Part shown: piece after piece, positions 1-9,262 of the stretch
Layout of the letters: each line of letters begins with the position of its first letter
How positions within the stretch are numbered: position 1 is the stretch's first letter
DNA from: Aradus depressus
Taxonomy: Eukaryota; Arthropoda; Insecta; Hemiptera; Aradidae
Direction: 5' to 3'
DNA length: 64,000 nt
Assembly (NCBI GenBank): GCA_963662175.1
Contig: OY759221.1
Span: forward strand, 24,043,027-24,107,026
Made by a program: the position numbers and the translations under genes
The notes under the pieces: generated by a model
The model's database searches: none
The model's input: only the letters and a program-made list of their open reading frames with translations
What the model was told of the DNA's origin: nothing

Positions 1-330
1 GGGTTTTTAATTTAAATATAAAATGTCATTTCGATGTATTCATTAAATCGGTAGTTAGAGATTTTGAGTCGATCCCCTTTCCATCGGTCGGAAAATTAAA
101 GGGTGCCGTCATTTAGTTTCGAACTTAAATAAAAAATTTCATGTCGATACATTACATTCGCACACATAGACAGATTTTATTTTTTTATTTTGAAACGATC
201 GGGGGAAAGTTGCGTTGTATTTCTTTATCTGAAACTGATTACATGCGTTGTCCAAACGAAGCTTACGTGGATAGTTTTGTGAAATTTCATGAAAATCCAA
301 TAACCAAATAGCAATAATTTCATGTTTCGG
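1..330 (-). repeat. D-family dispersed repeat, left edge of window
   Basis: This is a reverse-orientation piece of the D repeat, the commonest dispersed family here. In forward orientation D carries 'ccctaataactgccgatg', then 'aatgaatgtatcgacac', then a purine-rich 'ggccgaagggaaggggg' block. The same blocks appear here reverse-complemented, with two modules in tandem, and a C run at about 341-354 follows. No coding capacity is seen. I do not know its class; it is probably a non-autonomous transposon. Confidence 0.6.
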
Positions 331-558
331 TCCCCCCCCCCCCCTAACCCTCCGTCCCGTTCAAAATTGGGATGCCACGTGGCCTATATCTCAAGTTGGC
401 TCATCCTTGAAATTGCCCTGCAAGTTTTGTGAATTATCATCTCTGCTACCAGTTATATTATGTTTTGGAGCCCCATAGCCCGCTCAACCCGTTCAAGACA
501 TAGGGCAAAAAGGAGAAATTCGAGACTAACAATTTGTTCGTCATATTTGAAGTTAGTT

Positions 559-726
559 ATTATGAGGTCATATCGCCTACTACCAAAGCGCTCTTTCGTC
601 ACTGGTGGTAATCACAAATTTTGCCTACCTAGGTTCATTCACCTAGGGAAGGGGTCTTTAACGAGTATGTGACATCGTACCGGGACCATCGCTTAACGTC
701 GCGAAGATTTTTTCACATCCCAGATT
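559..726 (-). mobile_element. SINE1 fragment
   Basis: Matches the SINE1 body in reverse: 'ggtcatatcgcctactacc', 'gcgctctttcgtcact', and the 'tttaacgagta...gacatcgtac...gggaccatcgcttaacgtc' block. The tRNA-like head is missing. It faces another SINE1 fragment at 934-1130 in opposite orientation. Confidence 0.75.
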
Positions 727-933
727 AATAATCTTAAGGTACACTGAATATTTGAGGTGGAGAGAGCATAGCCAGAATGCAGGCGTCAGTTAAATGCTTG
801 TAAATCCAAATTTCCCCAGTCGAAATAATGTTGTTTAGATTGAGTAGGATATTTTCGCTAAATCGTGGAAAAAACTTAAAACAACGAGAAATTCCGAAAA
901 ATACCTGTGGGCTGTATACAGATGGAAAAACCT

Positions 934-1130
934 TGAGCACTCCATCCTTCTAATGGTCCCTAATCTGTACAATGTCAGGTACCTACTCGTTAAATTGGTT
1001 AAAGTGACAAAAAATTTAGGTCTCCTCTTGTAGAATCGGAGTCATGTCCAGCAGAGTGACGAAAGAGCGCTCTGGTGGTTGGCGATATGACCTTGTAGTC
1101 AAAGCCCGGGCATGAGCTACAATAACTAAC
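934..1130 (+). mobile_element. SINE1 fragment, degenerate
   Basis: Forward SINE1 body without the tRNA-like head. It runs from the 'gcactccatccttc' block to 'gtagtcaaagcccgggcatgag'. Substitutions and small indels against other copies mark it as old. About 200 bases without a gene lie between it and the preceding inverted fragment. Confidence 0.65.
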
Positions 1131-1614
1131 ATACGAGGTAAGCTACATTATTTTTTCAAAGGCCTCCTATTTTGCGAGATACATGCCGAAAAACGTCTTA
1201 AAATGACATCTCAAAACCCGTTGAATTGGGCTTTTGGTGAACTTGGTTCGACCGATCGAATAATTGGTCTTCACCAAAACTTTTTCGGTCGAGACACCCT
1301 CAGAGTTTAGATGGGACCAATAAGACTAAAGATGTAGCGCTCCAAAGAATGTACGTACGTAGTAATGTTGCCTTTCCTTTATCAACCAACGTTTTTATCG
1401 ATCATACTCCCATTCTCTTCCCTCTCAAGAAATGTTACAAGCCGATGTCAATGTATCGAATTGAATGTATCGACACGAAATTGAGAATGAGGTTTCAGAA
1501 GTATCTGTATAAAGAAACTATAGAGTCTTATATTAGCCAAAACGATGGATTGATATAGAATAAGAGAAAAAACGTGAGTAATCGTGGCCGTAGCAAGGTA
1601 CGCTGCTACCGGTT

Positions 1615-1800
1615 GGTGACGTCGGTCCACGAAGCAGCAGCGCGTGATGCTGTTGCAAGCACAGAGAGCAGCTTTTAAGAACTTATCTGTCAGCGACAGC
1701 GGGTAGAGGGTCCCATGGTGCAGTTGCTTCGGAGAGAAAGTGGCAACAACGTTGGTCTCCTCGACTCGACGTGGGTACAGCCTGACCACTGGACGTTCCA
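1615..1800 (+). pseudogene. Possible R1-like LINE reverse-transcriptase remnant
   Basis: A forward frame reads QQRVMLLQAQRAAFKNLS, which resembles the segment after the RT palm of R1-like LINEs, where a QR-rich helix precedes an AYRTVS motif. A clearer cousin with AYRTVS is at 55.4 kb. Stops follow at once and no catalytic motif is present, so this is only a weak call. The rest of 1131-2030 shows no recognisable gene. Confidence 0.25.
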
Positions 1801-2030
1801 GAAATATCATAATAATCATATCATGGAGATTCTAACTCCAAAATCTTCTTCATTAGAAGGGAGAACCCAAACAGTTCATGTGGGGGCGTCGAGACTGCAG
1901 ACTCGGTGGAGTTGATTTGCGACTGCTGAGTCCGGATACCCAGAGTTCAGCCAGTTTGTCCGTTCCTGACGAGAGTAGAAAAAAACGATGTGACGGGCTG
2001 GGGCGACCACCGATCCCCTCCAGCCATATC

Positions 2031-2609
2031 TAGGGATCTATCGATACAAGTAAAGTATCGATACTTTTATCCGATACAAAGTACTTCCGGTCCACGGACA
2101 AATGACATATACCGATGTTGATAACTTCATGTGTGATGTGATCAAGCAGTATGTGTGTTTCTTACCTTATTTACATTAAATGGTTTATCGTTTATGAAGG
2201 TATACGTTTGTTTAATTTTGAAGAGAACCGTGAACATGATTACAATTTCATAATTTTATTTTATTTTTACATTCCATTTTGTCAATTACAAATTATAATG
2301 CCTCGTCCTACGGCGAGAGTGTGGATTTATTACACTAAGAACGTTTCGATCTCAGCGACTTGCAAAAAGTGTTTTAAAATAGTGAAATATTGCCGGAATA
2401 CGAATAGCCTCCAGTAGTTTTATATCCTTAGTAAAAATAAATTGTGTGTTTATTTTATAAGGTTTTTTATTACATTCAGTATGTTTTTAATAATATAATG
2501 TTATCTTATTCGATTTGATTTATTTGTTCCTTATGCCCACTACAATATCTCATTTACCTATACCGAGTAGTACAAAGTATCGATACTTTGCGGTATCGAT
2601 AGAACCCTA
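2031..2609 (+). mobile_element. Non-autonomous hAT element with BED-finger exon
   Basis: The ends are TAGGGATCTATCGATAC on the left and, inverted, TAGGGTTCTATCGATAC on the right. The flanking 8-mers are gccatatc (2023-2030) and gccatagc (2610-2617), a 7/8 match to an 8-bp hAT target-site duplication. Subterminal regions are packed with the palindrome AAGTATCGATACTT and partial copies, plausible transposase-binding sites. Inside, only the first zinc-finger segment of a transposase remains. A second, reversed copy lies at 9304-10301. Confidence 0.85.
2298..2417 (+). pseudogene. hAT transposase BED zinc-finger fragment
   Basis: The frame from the ATG at 2298 reads MPRPTARVWIYYTK, then CKKCFKIVKYCRNTNSLQ and stop. 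This is the BED-finger pattern: an aromatic VW.YY segment, then CxxC and the N-T-x-x-L segment that normally precedes the two zinc-binding histidines. The histidines and the entire RNase H-like catalytic region are missing, so it cannot encode a transposase. The upstream in-frame extension to 2151 is AT-rich and probably not coding. Confidence 0.7.
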
Positions 2610-2617
2610 GCCATAGC

Positions 2618-3037
2618 CTCACTTGAGCATTACTCAGTTTCCGTGCTCTATAAAGACGGACGGAGTCATGTTCCACAGATGCAAGCTGCACCTGAAAACA
2701 ATAAAAAATAATAAAGGTATCACGTTTTTTGAAATAGACAAGTTCGCTCCAAAGGAAATATCAAATATTCAAAAAAAGCTCTCGTTTTTAAACGGAGGAA
2801 AGATTTAATTAAGGCTGCCATGTCAAAAAGCCAAACTAATTAACTTCTCACCCGGTTTATAAACGAATGCCCATGCAAACGTTTTTAGGTGAGTACGAAA
2901 GGTTGGAATCAAATCAAAACAGAGACGAGAAGTTAAATGGGAAAGGCCTGCAGTATGAGGGAATCATCCTCATGAATTAAATGAAAATCAAAAATTGAAT
3001 AGTATAAAATAGAAATTAATTTCCCAATAAAAAAATA
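2618..3037. other. No recognised gene
   Basis: Contains a 61-codon open frame at 2623-2808 with no recognisable domain, then AT-rich sequence. I see no RNA gene or repeat boundary. Confidence 0.4.
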
Positions 3038-3232
3038 AGTCGTCGGTGACCCCGACAATATACTTCCCCAGAGCCAAATTTCCGTTTTCCCTTTAAAAGC
3101 AATTTGCCAATTTGGTAAATTTCATGTTGTTACAGTCGTTACAGTTAATAGGATTACTGAGTTACGCCCTCTCTTCTGTTTCACCATTTTCCTTTGGCCG
3201 ATTTGGCTGAACTTCCCCTGTACTTCGTGTAG
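3038..3232 (-). repeat. D-family repeat
   Basis: Begins with the D terminal hairpin region in reverse ('gtcgtcggtgaccccgac', then 'acttccccag') and ends with 'ggccgatttggctgaac'. The central modules are reduced. Confidence 0.55.
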
Positions 3233-3284
3233 CTAAGAACAAAGAACAACTTGTATGCAACTGTAAAAAAAAATGTTTTCACAA

Positions 3285-3720
3285 TGTCACAGCAGAATTA
3301 GTAGCTATTGGCAAGAGTCTGAATGTCTCTATCACCAATGGAAGCTAACGTGTCTCCCTGTCGGCTTATTGGCCATGAGGAATAAGTATTCAGAACGTCT
3401 CCTTGTCCAAAACATACTGATGGCCCTATGGGCATTAAGAAGAAACCGGTTCAGTTACTTTCCTCTGGATCCCAGGTCATTGGGGCATTGCAGGTAATAA
3501 GACAGCAGATAAAAATGCCAGGCGCGCCCATACTAGAAGGACTACCCACATCCGAAGTTGGCAGATTCGGTGGCTCGGTTCTCCACTCGAGTTTGGAACA
3601 CCTCAATAAGAGAAAAAAATGAAAGAAGAAGTAATTCTCGGTTACATATAGGACACACCAGGCCGACCCATGGATATCTGATGGCTCAGGAACCCCCTCC
3701 TCTGTGTAGAAGGAATTCGA
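3285..3720 (+). pseudogene. LINE (I/R1-type) RNase H and C-terminal tail, decayed
   Basis: Three frames together give an RNase H relic of a non-LTR retrotransposon. AELVAIGKSLN lies near 3293, where the catalytic Glu helix of RNase H1-like domains sits. LWIPGHWGIAGNKTAD lies at 3464-3512, matching the conserved W-x-P-G-H-x-G-x-x-G-N-x-x-A-D block with the last catalytic Asp. LHIGHTRPTHGYLM lies at 3643-3684, the conserved segment just after RNase H in I/R1-type LINEs. Frameshifts and stops separate the blocks. The remnant at 61.5 kb supplies the preceding RT part of a related element. Confidence 0.8.
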
Positions 3721-4809
3721 GGTTCGGTCGTGTAAATGAAAAATTCAAAATTTGGCCAACGTTTCGAAAACTATTTATTTCCTTCTTCAAGGCCTACAGA
3801 ATACAAACAAACAATTTAGTAATTATAGACAATATAACCAGAAACTTGATAATAATGTGAAGAAGAGATGGAAATAATTTTTTTTTTTTTAACATAAATA
3901 AAATACTGAAAAATAATAATAATAATAAATAAATAATAAGAATAAATACAAATTTTGAAAGTAGTAATAAAATAATAATAAAATAACCTATATATAGCAA
4001 TATATTATATTATAATATAGTAATAATATAAATTATATAATATAATTTTATAGATATATTATATCTAAATAAATAATAAATAAAAATTACCTTATAATGA
4101 GTTGAGTGAATGTGTGGGGTGAAGGTGTTGTGAGTTTGTGTCCAGTATGTCGTGTATGTAACTGTCGAGGGCTACCTGAGTTCACCTACGTGACCCTCGG
4201 TGGAGAGGGGGGTTGCATTCTAACTGAATGCATAGCATATAGTCTCCAGCGTGAGAATTTCAACCTTGCGGTTGATATTTCCGAAATTCTATCCAATAAT
4301 AGCTCCCAAATTATCCAACTATTTCATTGTTTGCAATTCACAAACCTCTTATCTAAATTATAAAACAAAATTGTCTTCATCACGTAGTCTTTCTATTCCT
4401 TATACAGAAATATCGACCCTTATTATTATTAATCTGCGCCTATCCAAATTAGCCCGCTAGGATCCACACAGACCTGCATCCATCAGGCATCCATGACCCT
4501 CGTGGTCGAAATGCCTTAAAAAAATATATATATTATTTAATAATTAAATTCTTTTTCATGAAATTTCCTATATTTTAGGAGTGGGATCCGATACAAGTAG
4601 GTAGGCTGGCCATGTCCAGTTATGACTTCCTACTTCGTATCGGGCAGTTTCCTTTGGTAGACACTTCTCAATTTATATAATGTCTTGTAAATCCTGTTAT
4701 TGATTGAGAAACAAAACATTTTAACTATCCCAATGAGAACAGACGGAGAGACGCCATCATTACAGACGATATTTAACATTTCTGCAGAGAGATTGTGAAA
4801 CACTTAATA
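3721..4809. other. No recognised gene; very AT-rich 3880-4090
   Basis: The stretch 3880-4090 is almost pure A/T with TAA/AAT runs. About 4100-4260 is more GC-balanced, including a CCTCGGTGGAGAGGGG segment, but no domain is recognisable in any frame. 4570-4800 matches 5150-5340 in parts ('taatgtcttgtaaatcctg', 'gagacgccatcat'), indicating a short direct repeat around the fold-back element. Confidence 0.4.
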
Positions 4810-4870
4810 AATTATAAAGTAAACACGAATGTTTTTTAATATTGTCCATTTCACAAGATATATAAAATAT

Positions 4871-4908
4871 ATGGGAGTACTTTCGGTATTGCTACCATCT
4901 TCAGCCAC
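4871..4908 (-). ncRNA. Hammerhead ribozyme, core intact
   Basis: On the minus strand: GTGG (helix I) - CTGAAGA - T - GGTA GCAA TACC (helix II, 4 bp with a GNRA loop) - GAAA - GTAC (short self-complementary helix III) - TC, the cleavage site - CCAT (other side of helix I). All invariant core positions are present: C3, U4, G5, A6, G8, A9, G12, A13, A14, A15.1, U16.1 and H17. The two-base-pair helix III suggests activity might need a dimer, as known for minimal type I hammerheads. Confidence 0.7.
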
Positions 4909-4946
4909 GACTTAACAAAATAGGTACTGTATTCGTGTAACGACTT

Positions 4947-4984
4947 GTGGCTGAAGATGGTAGCAATACCAAAAGTACTCCCAT
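4947..4984 (+). ncRNA. Hammerhead ribozyme, core broken at G12
   Basis: Partner of the ribozyme at 4871-4908 in the opposite arm. CTGAAGA, helix II GGTA-GCAA-TACC, helix III GTAC and the TC cleavage site are all kept, but GAAA reads AAAA. G12 is the general base in known hammerheads, so this copy should be inactive. Confidence 0.65.
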
Positions 4985-5074
4985 ATATTTTATATATCTT
5001 GTGAGACAATATTAAAAAACATTCGTGTTTTCTTTATAATCATAACAGACGCCATAATTACCATACATACCCAT

Positions 5075-5215
5075 CCTATACTCATAAAATTTCATGTCAA
5101 TAAGTTCACTCTATCAGGAGTTATCGTGTTCACAGACACACACACAGACATGGAATTACTACCGATTACATATTTCCCCATATATTTCTTATATATTCCA
5201 CTGATGAACTCTTCT
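5075..5215 (-). repeat. D-family repeat fragment
   Basis: Reverse D sequence: 'aaaatttcatgtcaataag', 'caggagttatcgtgttcac', 'accgattacatatttcccc'. This is the edge normally written ggggaagttatgtaatcgg in forward orientation. Confidence 0.55.
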
Positions 5216-5655
5216 GAACACTTTTCAATATTTGTATATAATGTCTTGTAAATCCTGTTATTGATTGAGAGACAAGACTTTGTAATTACCTATCCCAATG
5301 GAACAGACATAGAGACGCCATCATTTCGGTACCCAAATAAAAACGGACAAGCTTTTAATTCCTTTTGAGAAAATATTAATGTGGATTTGAATTTTATTTT
5401 TAAATAATATAACCAGAATAAACATATTCTGAGGGAAAGATAAGCTCAGGTGAACAAAAGAAAGAAAAAAGCTAAGTACTTTTTAATGGCCTTATTTTTT
5501 CCACCGGTGTTTTCTTGTTTTGTTTTTATTTCTATTTTGATGCTTATTATATCGGTTAATAAAATTAAAAAAAGTTATAACATTTGTTTTAGAAAACATT
5601 TCTCTTCAGAATGTTTGTTGTTATCGTTTAAAAGTATTAAAGAAAAATATAACAG

Positions 5656-5830
5656 CAGAGTGTACCAGATCGAAATCCGAAGAGTGTAGTTGTGTTTATA
5701 TAGGACAATCGGGACGCAAATTTAGAGAACGGATCTTAGCACGCATCCGAAATAAGAATCAAACGGGATAAGTCTACATTCGTTGAACATATCGTCGATA
5801 CAAATGCTAAATATCGAATGTGAAAAACAT
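5656..5830 (+). pseudogene. Penelope-like element GIY-YIG endonuclease fragment
   Basis: Reading across two frameshifts gives VYQI, then CSCVYIGQSGRKFRERI, then KSTFVEHIVDT. This is the PLE endonuclease layout: the GIY..YIG-type strand VYIGQSGR, the Arg-bearing helix, and the K-S-x-F-x-x-H segment. Penelope elements use this domain to nick the target for reverse transcription. A stop and a frameshift after RNKNQTG show it is dead. No RT domain is recognisable upstream; the 79-codon open frame 5450-5689 reaches the start of the domain but is otherwise low-complexity. Confidence 0.75.
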
Positions 5831-5910
5831 CCCTATGTCATTATACGTGGTGTTATGCCTTATAGATGACCCTATAAGAATTTTATCGAATTATGTATCT
5901 TAATTAGTCA

Positions 5911-6055
5911 AAACGCACATTCGTTAGTTTGATTATCTATAATTGATGATTATTTTTCTATAATTTACAACGCAAACTATCGAATGTGCCATTTTCGTTA
6001 GTTTGCATTGTTTAATAATTAAATATTTACATTGCAAACTATTGAATATGTAGTC
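5911..6055. repeat. Cluster of inverted repeats around CAAACTATCGAATGTGC
   Basis: GCACATTCGTTAGTTTG at 5915-5931 is nearly the reverse complement (16/17) of CAAACTATCGAATGTGC at 5973-5989. Further half-copies ('cgttagtttgcattg', 'cattgcaaactattgaat') follow to about 6050, giving alternative hairpins. The function is unknown; it could be the terminus of an unrecognised transposon. Sequence from 6056 to 6597 shows no gene. Confidence 0.5.
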
Positions 6056-6597
6056 TGCTTAGTCTGCTTTAAAACAGCTCATTGTTTTTACAAAAAATTG
6101 CAACAGCAAACACACGAACATGACATATTCAATACTTTGCCATGCAGGGAATTTGATTTTGTTCTTATTCGAACCAGATCAAAAACGCGAATGTGGTACA
6201 TTCGAGACTTTGAAACATCCCAGTTCAAAAAATTTGTTCACAATAACGAATGCAGAATAACGAATTTTTTATTCGTCACTTTGATTTTGGACATCATTAC
6301 ATAGTTTGGATATTCGAACCTTTGCCAGCGTTATTCCTCCCCTTTACAACGTGAATTCAGATTCGAGAGTTCGCTACAACATTGTCTGTCCCCATCCATG
6401 ATATTTTAAATTGTTAAAGTTTTTAGATTGTTTTATTTATTTATTTTTATTATAAAATTATTTAGTTTTCATTCAAAATTTTTTTTTAATTTTTTATCAA
6501 ATCATTTTTTATTGATTTTTTCAAAAAAAATTTTTTAATTTTTTCAATTTAATATATTTATCTTTGTTGTCTTTATATTATATTAAGGATGGTTTCT

Positions 6598-6648
6598 TTT
6601 GTAGACTGCCTGATGATGAGGGAAACCTCGAAAGCCGGCTAGCTACTT
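6598..6648 (+). ncRNA. Hammerhead ribozyme, core intact
   Basis: CTGATGA (6610-6616) - T - GAGG GAAA CCTC (helix II, perfect 4-bp stem with a GAAA loop) - GAAA (6630-6633) - GCCGGC (helix III) - TA cleavage site - GCTAC. Helix I can pair GC/GC next to the core and TAC/GTA beyond an internal loop. It lies 0.8 kb downstream of, and in the same orientation as, the PLE endonuclease fragment, where a PLE terminal repeat is expected. Confidence 0.7.
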
Positions 6649-6689
6649 CTAATAAAAATCTATGAGAGGTCATACTATATTTTATTTGA

Positions 6690-7050
6690 CAACCTGTGAA
6701 AAAATGTCATCCTTACGGGGTTTTGAATTCACATATGAAATTTTGTGTCGATACACACATTACAACGGCAATTATTATAGCTTTTGTGTTTAGCCTCCTC
6801 CCTAATCCCCTTTTTCCTATGGTCGATTTGGCTGAAAAACAATCGTCGTTAAAGGGTTCTGGATATATAATTTCGTGTCGATATATTCATTTTATCGGGA
6901 GTTATCGTGTTCACAAAAACACAAACTGACAGAATTTTTTTTCTTTCATTTATGAAAACTAGAGGTTGGTAAACATGAAATTATGTTGAAAACTCCGCAT
7001 CGATTTTTTGACCGATTACATAATTTCCCCTATACTTCTTATGGTTGGTG
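6690..7050 (-). repeat. D-family repeat, near complete
   Basis: Contains two reverse modules in tandem (about 6695-6800 and 6860-6920), then the edge 'aaaactccgcatcgattttt', 'accgattacataatttccc'. This copy shows the order of D blocks well. 7051-7724 is AT-rich with a C run near 7354 and no gene. Confidence 0.65.
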
Positions 7051-7724
7051 CAGTAAAAAATTCAATTATATAAAATATGTTATAGAATAAATATTTTTTC
7101 AGGATTTTTGTAATTCGCCAATATTTCACCGCTTTTCAAAAATATATATAAAATAAATACAGAAAATATATAAGCAAATTTGTAAGGAAATATTATATTT
7201 CAATATGTTGGAATAAAGTGGGTTTATTCTGTTTGTAAAGAGTGTTTATTTTGTTTATGCCGAGTGGAGGTGAGGACGTGCTTGGTAAAGCCAGTTCTAT
7301 TCAGTCCCGCCAATCCTCATTTTTTTTTCCCTCCAAAAAATCTGTAATCAGCCCCCCCCCCTTTTCAGCCCTTCAGATTGAGTTAGTACCAATTTAAAGT
7401 CAACAACTTCTTTACAAATATTCAGTATTACATTGGTTTATCATTTAGATACCAATGATAAGATTTTTCCAACTTTATTTATCAATCTATTTCTTATAAA
7501 TTTTTTTAAAATATTTAAGCTATTTATTTAAATTTTATACGAATTTAACAAATTGAAACAACGATTTACACTACTGAAATGGCTATTAGGCAAAATAACT
7601 ACTAAAAGTGGTCTTATTTTTCATCGGATTTCTGCCAAAACCGAATCATATCTAATTTGCGACATGTAACATCATCTCGAATGTCAAGTTTATAGATAAC
7701 ATCGTTATAATTTACTTTCCCACC

Positions 7725-8762
7725 TATACGAAGTATAGGGGAAGTTATGTAATTGATCAAAAATTCAATGCGGAGTTTTCAACGGAATTTCATGTTTTCA
7801 GACCTCCAGATTCTAAATATGAAAAAAAAAAAAATGCATATGTGTCTGCGCGTGTGAATTCGAGAACTCCCGATAGAATGAATTTATCAACTCGAAATTT
7901 TGTAAATCCAGAACCCACTAACGACAACACCTATTAATTTGCAGCAGAATCAGCAGAAAGGAAGGAGGATCAGAAAGAAGCAACTGAAAAACCCCAATAA
8001 CTGCCAATGTAATGAATGTATCGACATGAATTTTCAAATTTGAAGTCAAAACCCTAATAGGACATAACCTGTCAAATTACAGTGATATCGGCCGAAGGGA
8101 AAGGTGAGTTTAAGGGAGGGGGCTCAATTTAAAAAACCCTAATAACTGCCAATGTAATGAATTTATCGACACAAAATTTAGTAAGAGAATTCAGGAGTTA
8201 TATGTAAGTTAACTAGTGAATACTAGCAGTAATACCCGGCGTTGCCCGGGGAACTTTGACTTTTCTCTCAATATCTCCTATAAGGCTATTCAGTTCCTCG
8301 ATAGTACATTCATGATGTTATAATTTTCAATTATTCATACGGAATAAGGCTTATAGTCCTTCAACTGTAGTAACGCTAGCTTTGGAGCTAAAACTAATTT
8401 ATTCAAAAAGATTTCTCATTAATTGTTGCAATGGTTTTCGAGTTACAAAGATTGCGTGAGTGGATGCTGGGATGGACCAGGGGTTGATTAAAAAATAGAC
8501 CTTAACCTTCCGGTATGGACCACATATTGAGATACTAATACGCCTATAACCTTCCACAGACGATGACGAACAAATTAAAAAAAAAATTAATCAAATCCAT
8601 CAAGCCGTTCATGAGTTATAGCGGTACAACGCACAGACATTTTCAGCTTTATATATATGATTAGCGCAAATGGTACGTGGTATTAGAGCGGAAGCGAAAA
8701 TTTAATTGATTAATTCGTTCTGGGGAAGTATATTGCCCGTGATTCACCGACGACTTTTTTGA
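7725..8762 (+). repeat. D-family repeat, long copy with insertion
   Basis: Starts with 'cctatacgaagtatagggg' and 'aagttatgtaattgatc', has three internal modules (about 7860-7940, 7990-8100, 8130-8200), and ends with 'ctggggaagtatattgccc', 'gtgattcaccgacgac'. An unrelated ~440-bp element (8226-8665) sits inside. A second D terminus follows at about 8895-8933. Confidence 0.65.
8226..8665 (+). mobile_element. Short non-autonomous element with CCCGG..CCCGGG head
   Basis: Begins 'tactagcagtaatacccgg' with a potential CCCGG-cgttg-CCCGGG hairpin and ends 'cattttcagctttatata' just before a TA-rich tail. A closely similar copy lies reversed at 18968-19365, and both lie inside D repeats. The 3' block ending in 'agccgttcatgagttatagc' looks like the tails of RTE-linked SINEs of insects, but I cannot assign a class. 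Confidence 0.6.
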
Positions 8763-9075
8763 AGGGGTATTGTATAAATAGACCAAAATATGTTTTTTTT
8801 AACCAACAAAGTCATGTCGGTAAAATGTGCGGGTTTGGGGGAGAAGGCTAGAAGGAGATTCCTCTGAGAGCTTAGTGACTTGGAAAACCCTTCGGAATTT
8901 AATTCACCGACAACTTTTTTTTTTTAAGTAATGGATATAAGCGGTATTTTGTACAATGTACTTACGCCCCGAAGTAAAGTGATCTCAATTTACGCCCTCT
9001 CAGGCAAAAACAAATCAAGTTAGCACATGTGACTGCTAAGCTTATTCCAAATTTCAAGTTCAAAGCTACGATCGT

Positions 9076-9250
9076 TTATGTAAGATGCATATTAGCCATG
9101 TCCTAGTGTCATATAGTTTTTTACGATATCCATGGCCCGAAGAGGGAACCCGTTCTAGCTACGTAATAAAACTCACTTCCAGACTGGATTCGAACCCGCA
9201 AACCATGGAGAAACCATGCGACCAATGCCCTAGGCTCTAGTCCGTACAGC
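9076..9250 (-). mobile_element. SINE2 copy
   Basis: The reverse strand has a tRNA-like head with B box GGTTCGAATCC (written ggattcgaacc here) preceded by a 'ggtcgcatggtttctcc' anticodon-arm-like segment. The body ends 'atggctaatatgcatctta'. It abuts the SINE1 at 9263. The gap 8934-9075 resembles R3 sequence. Confidence 0.7.
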
Positions 9251-9262
9251 ATAGAAAAACAT

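Larger units (their letters stand above)
4810..5043. mobile_element. Fold-back PLE-HHR element (tail-to-tail hammerheads)
   Basis: Two ~100-bp arms are near-perfect reverse complements. Each runs from 'ttataaag', through 'aacattcgtg' in one orientation, to 'ggctgaagatggtagcaat', and the spacer is only about 30 bp. Each arm carries a hammerhead-ribozyme core (separate entries), so the pair faces tail to tail. Similar arms occur at 39.92-40.59 kb. Paired inverted hammerhead units are typical of Penelope-like element termini, and a PLE endonuclease fragment lies 0.6 kb downstream. Confidence 0.7.

Noticed and set aside
6032..6304. 90-codon open frame downstream of the PLE fragment as its RT
   Set aside because: No reverse-transcriptase motif is visible and it starts inside the hairpin cluster.
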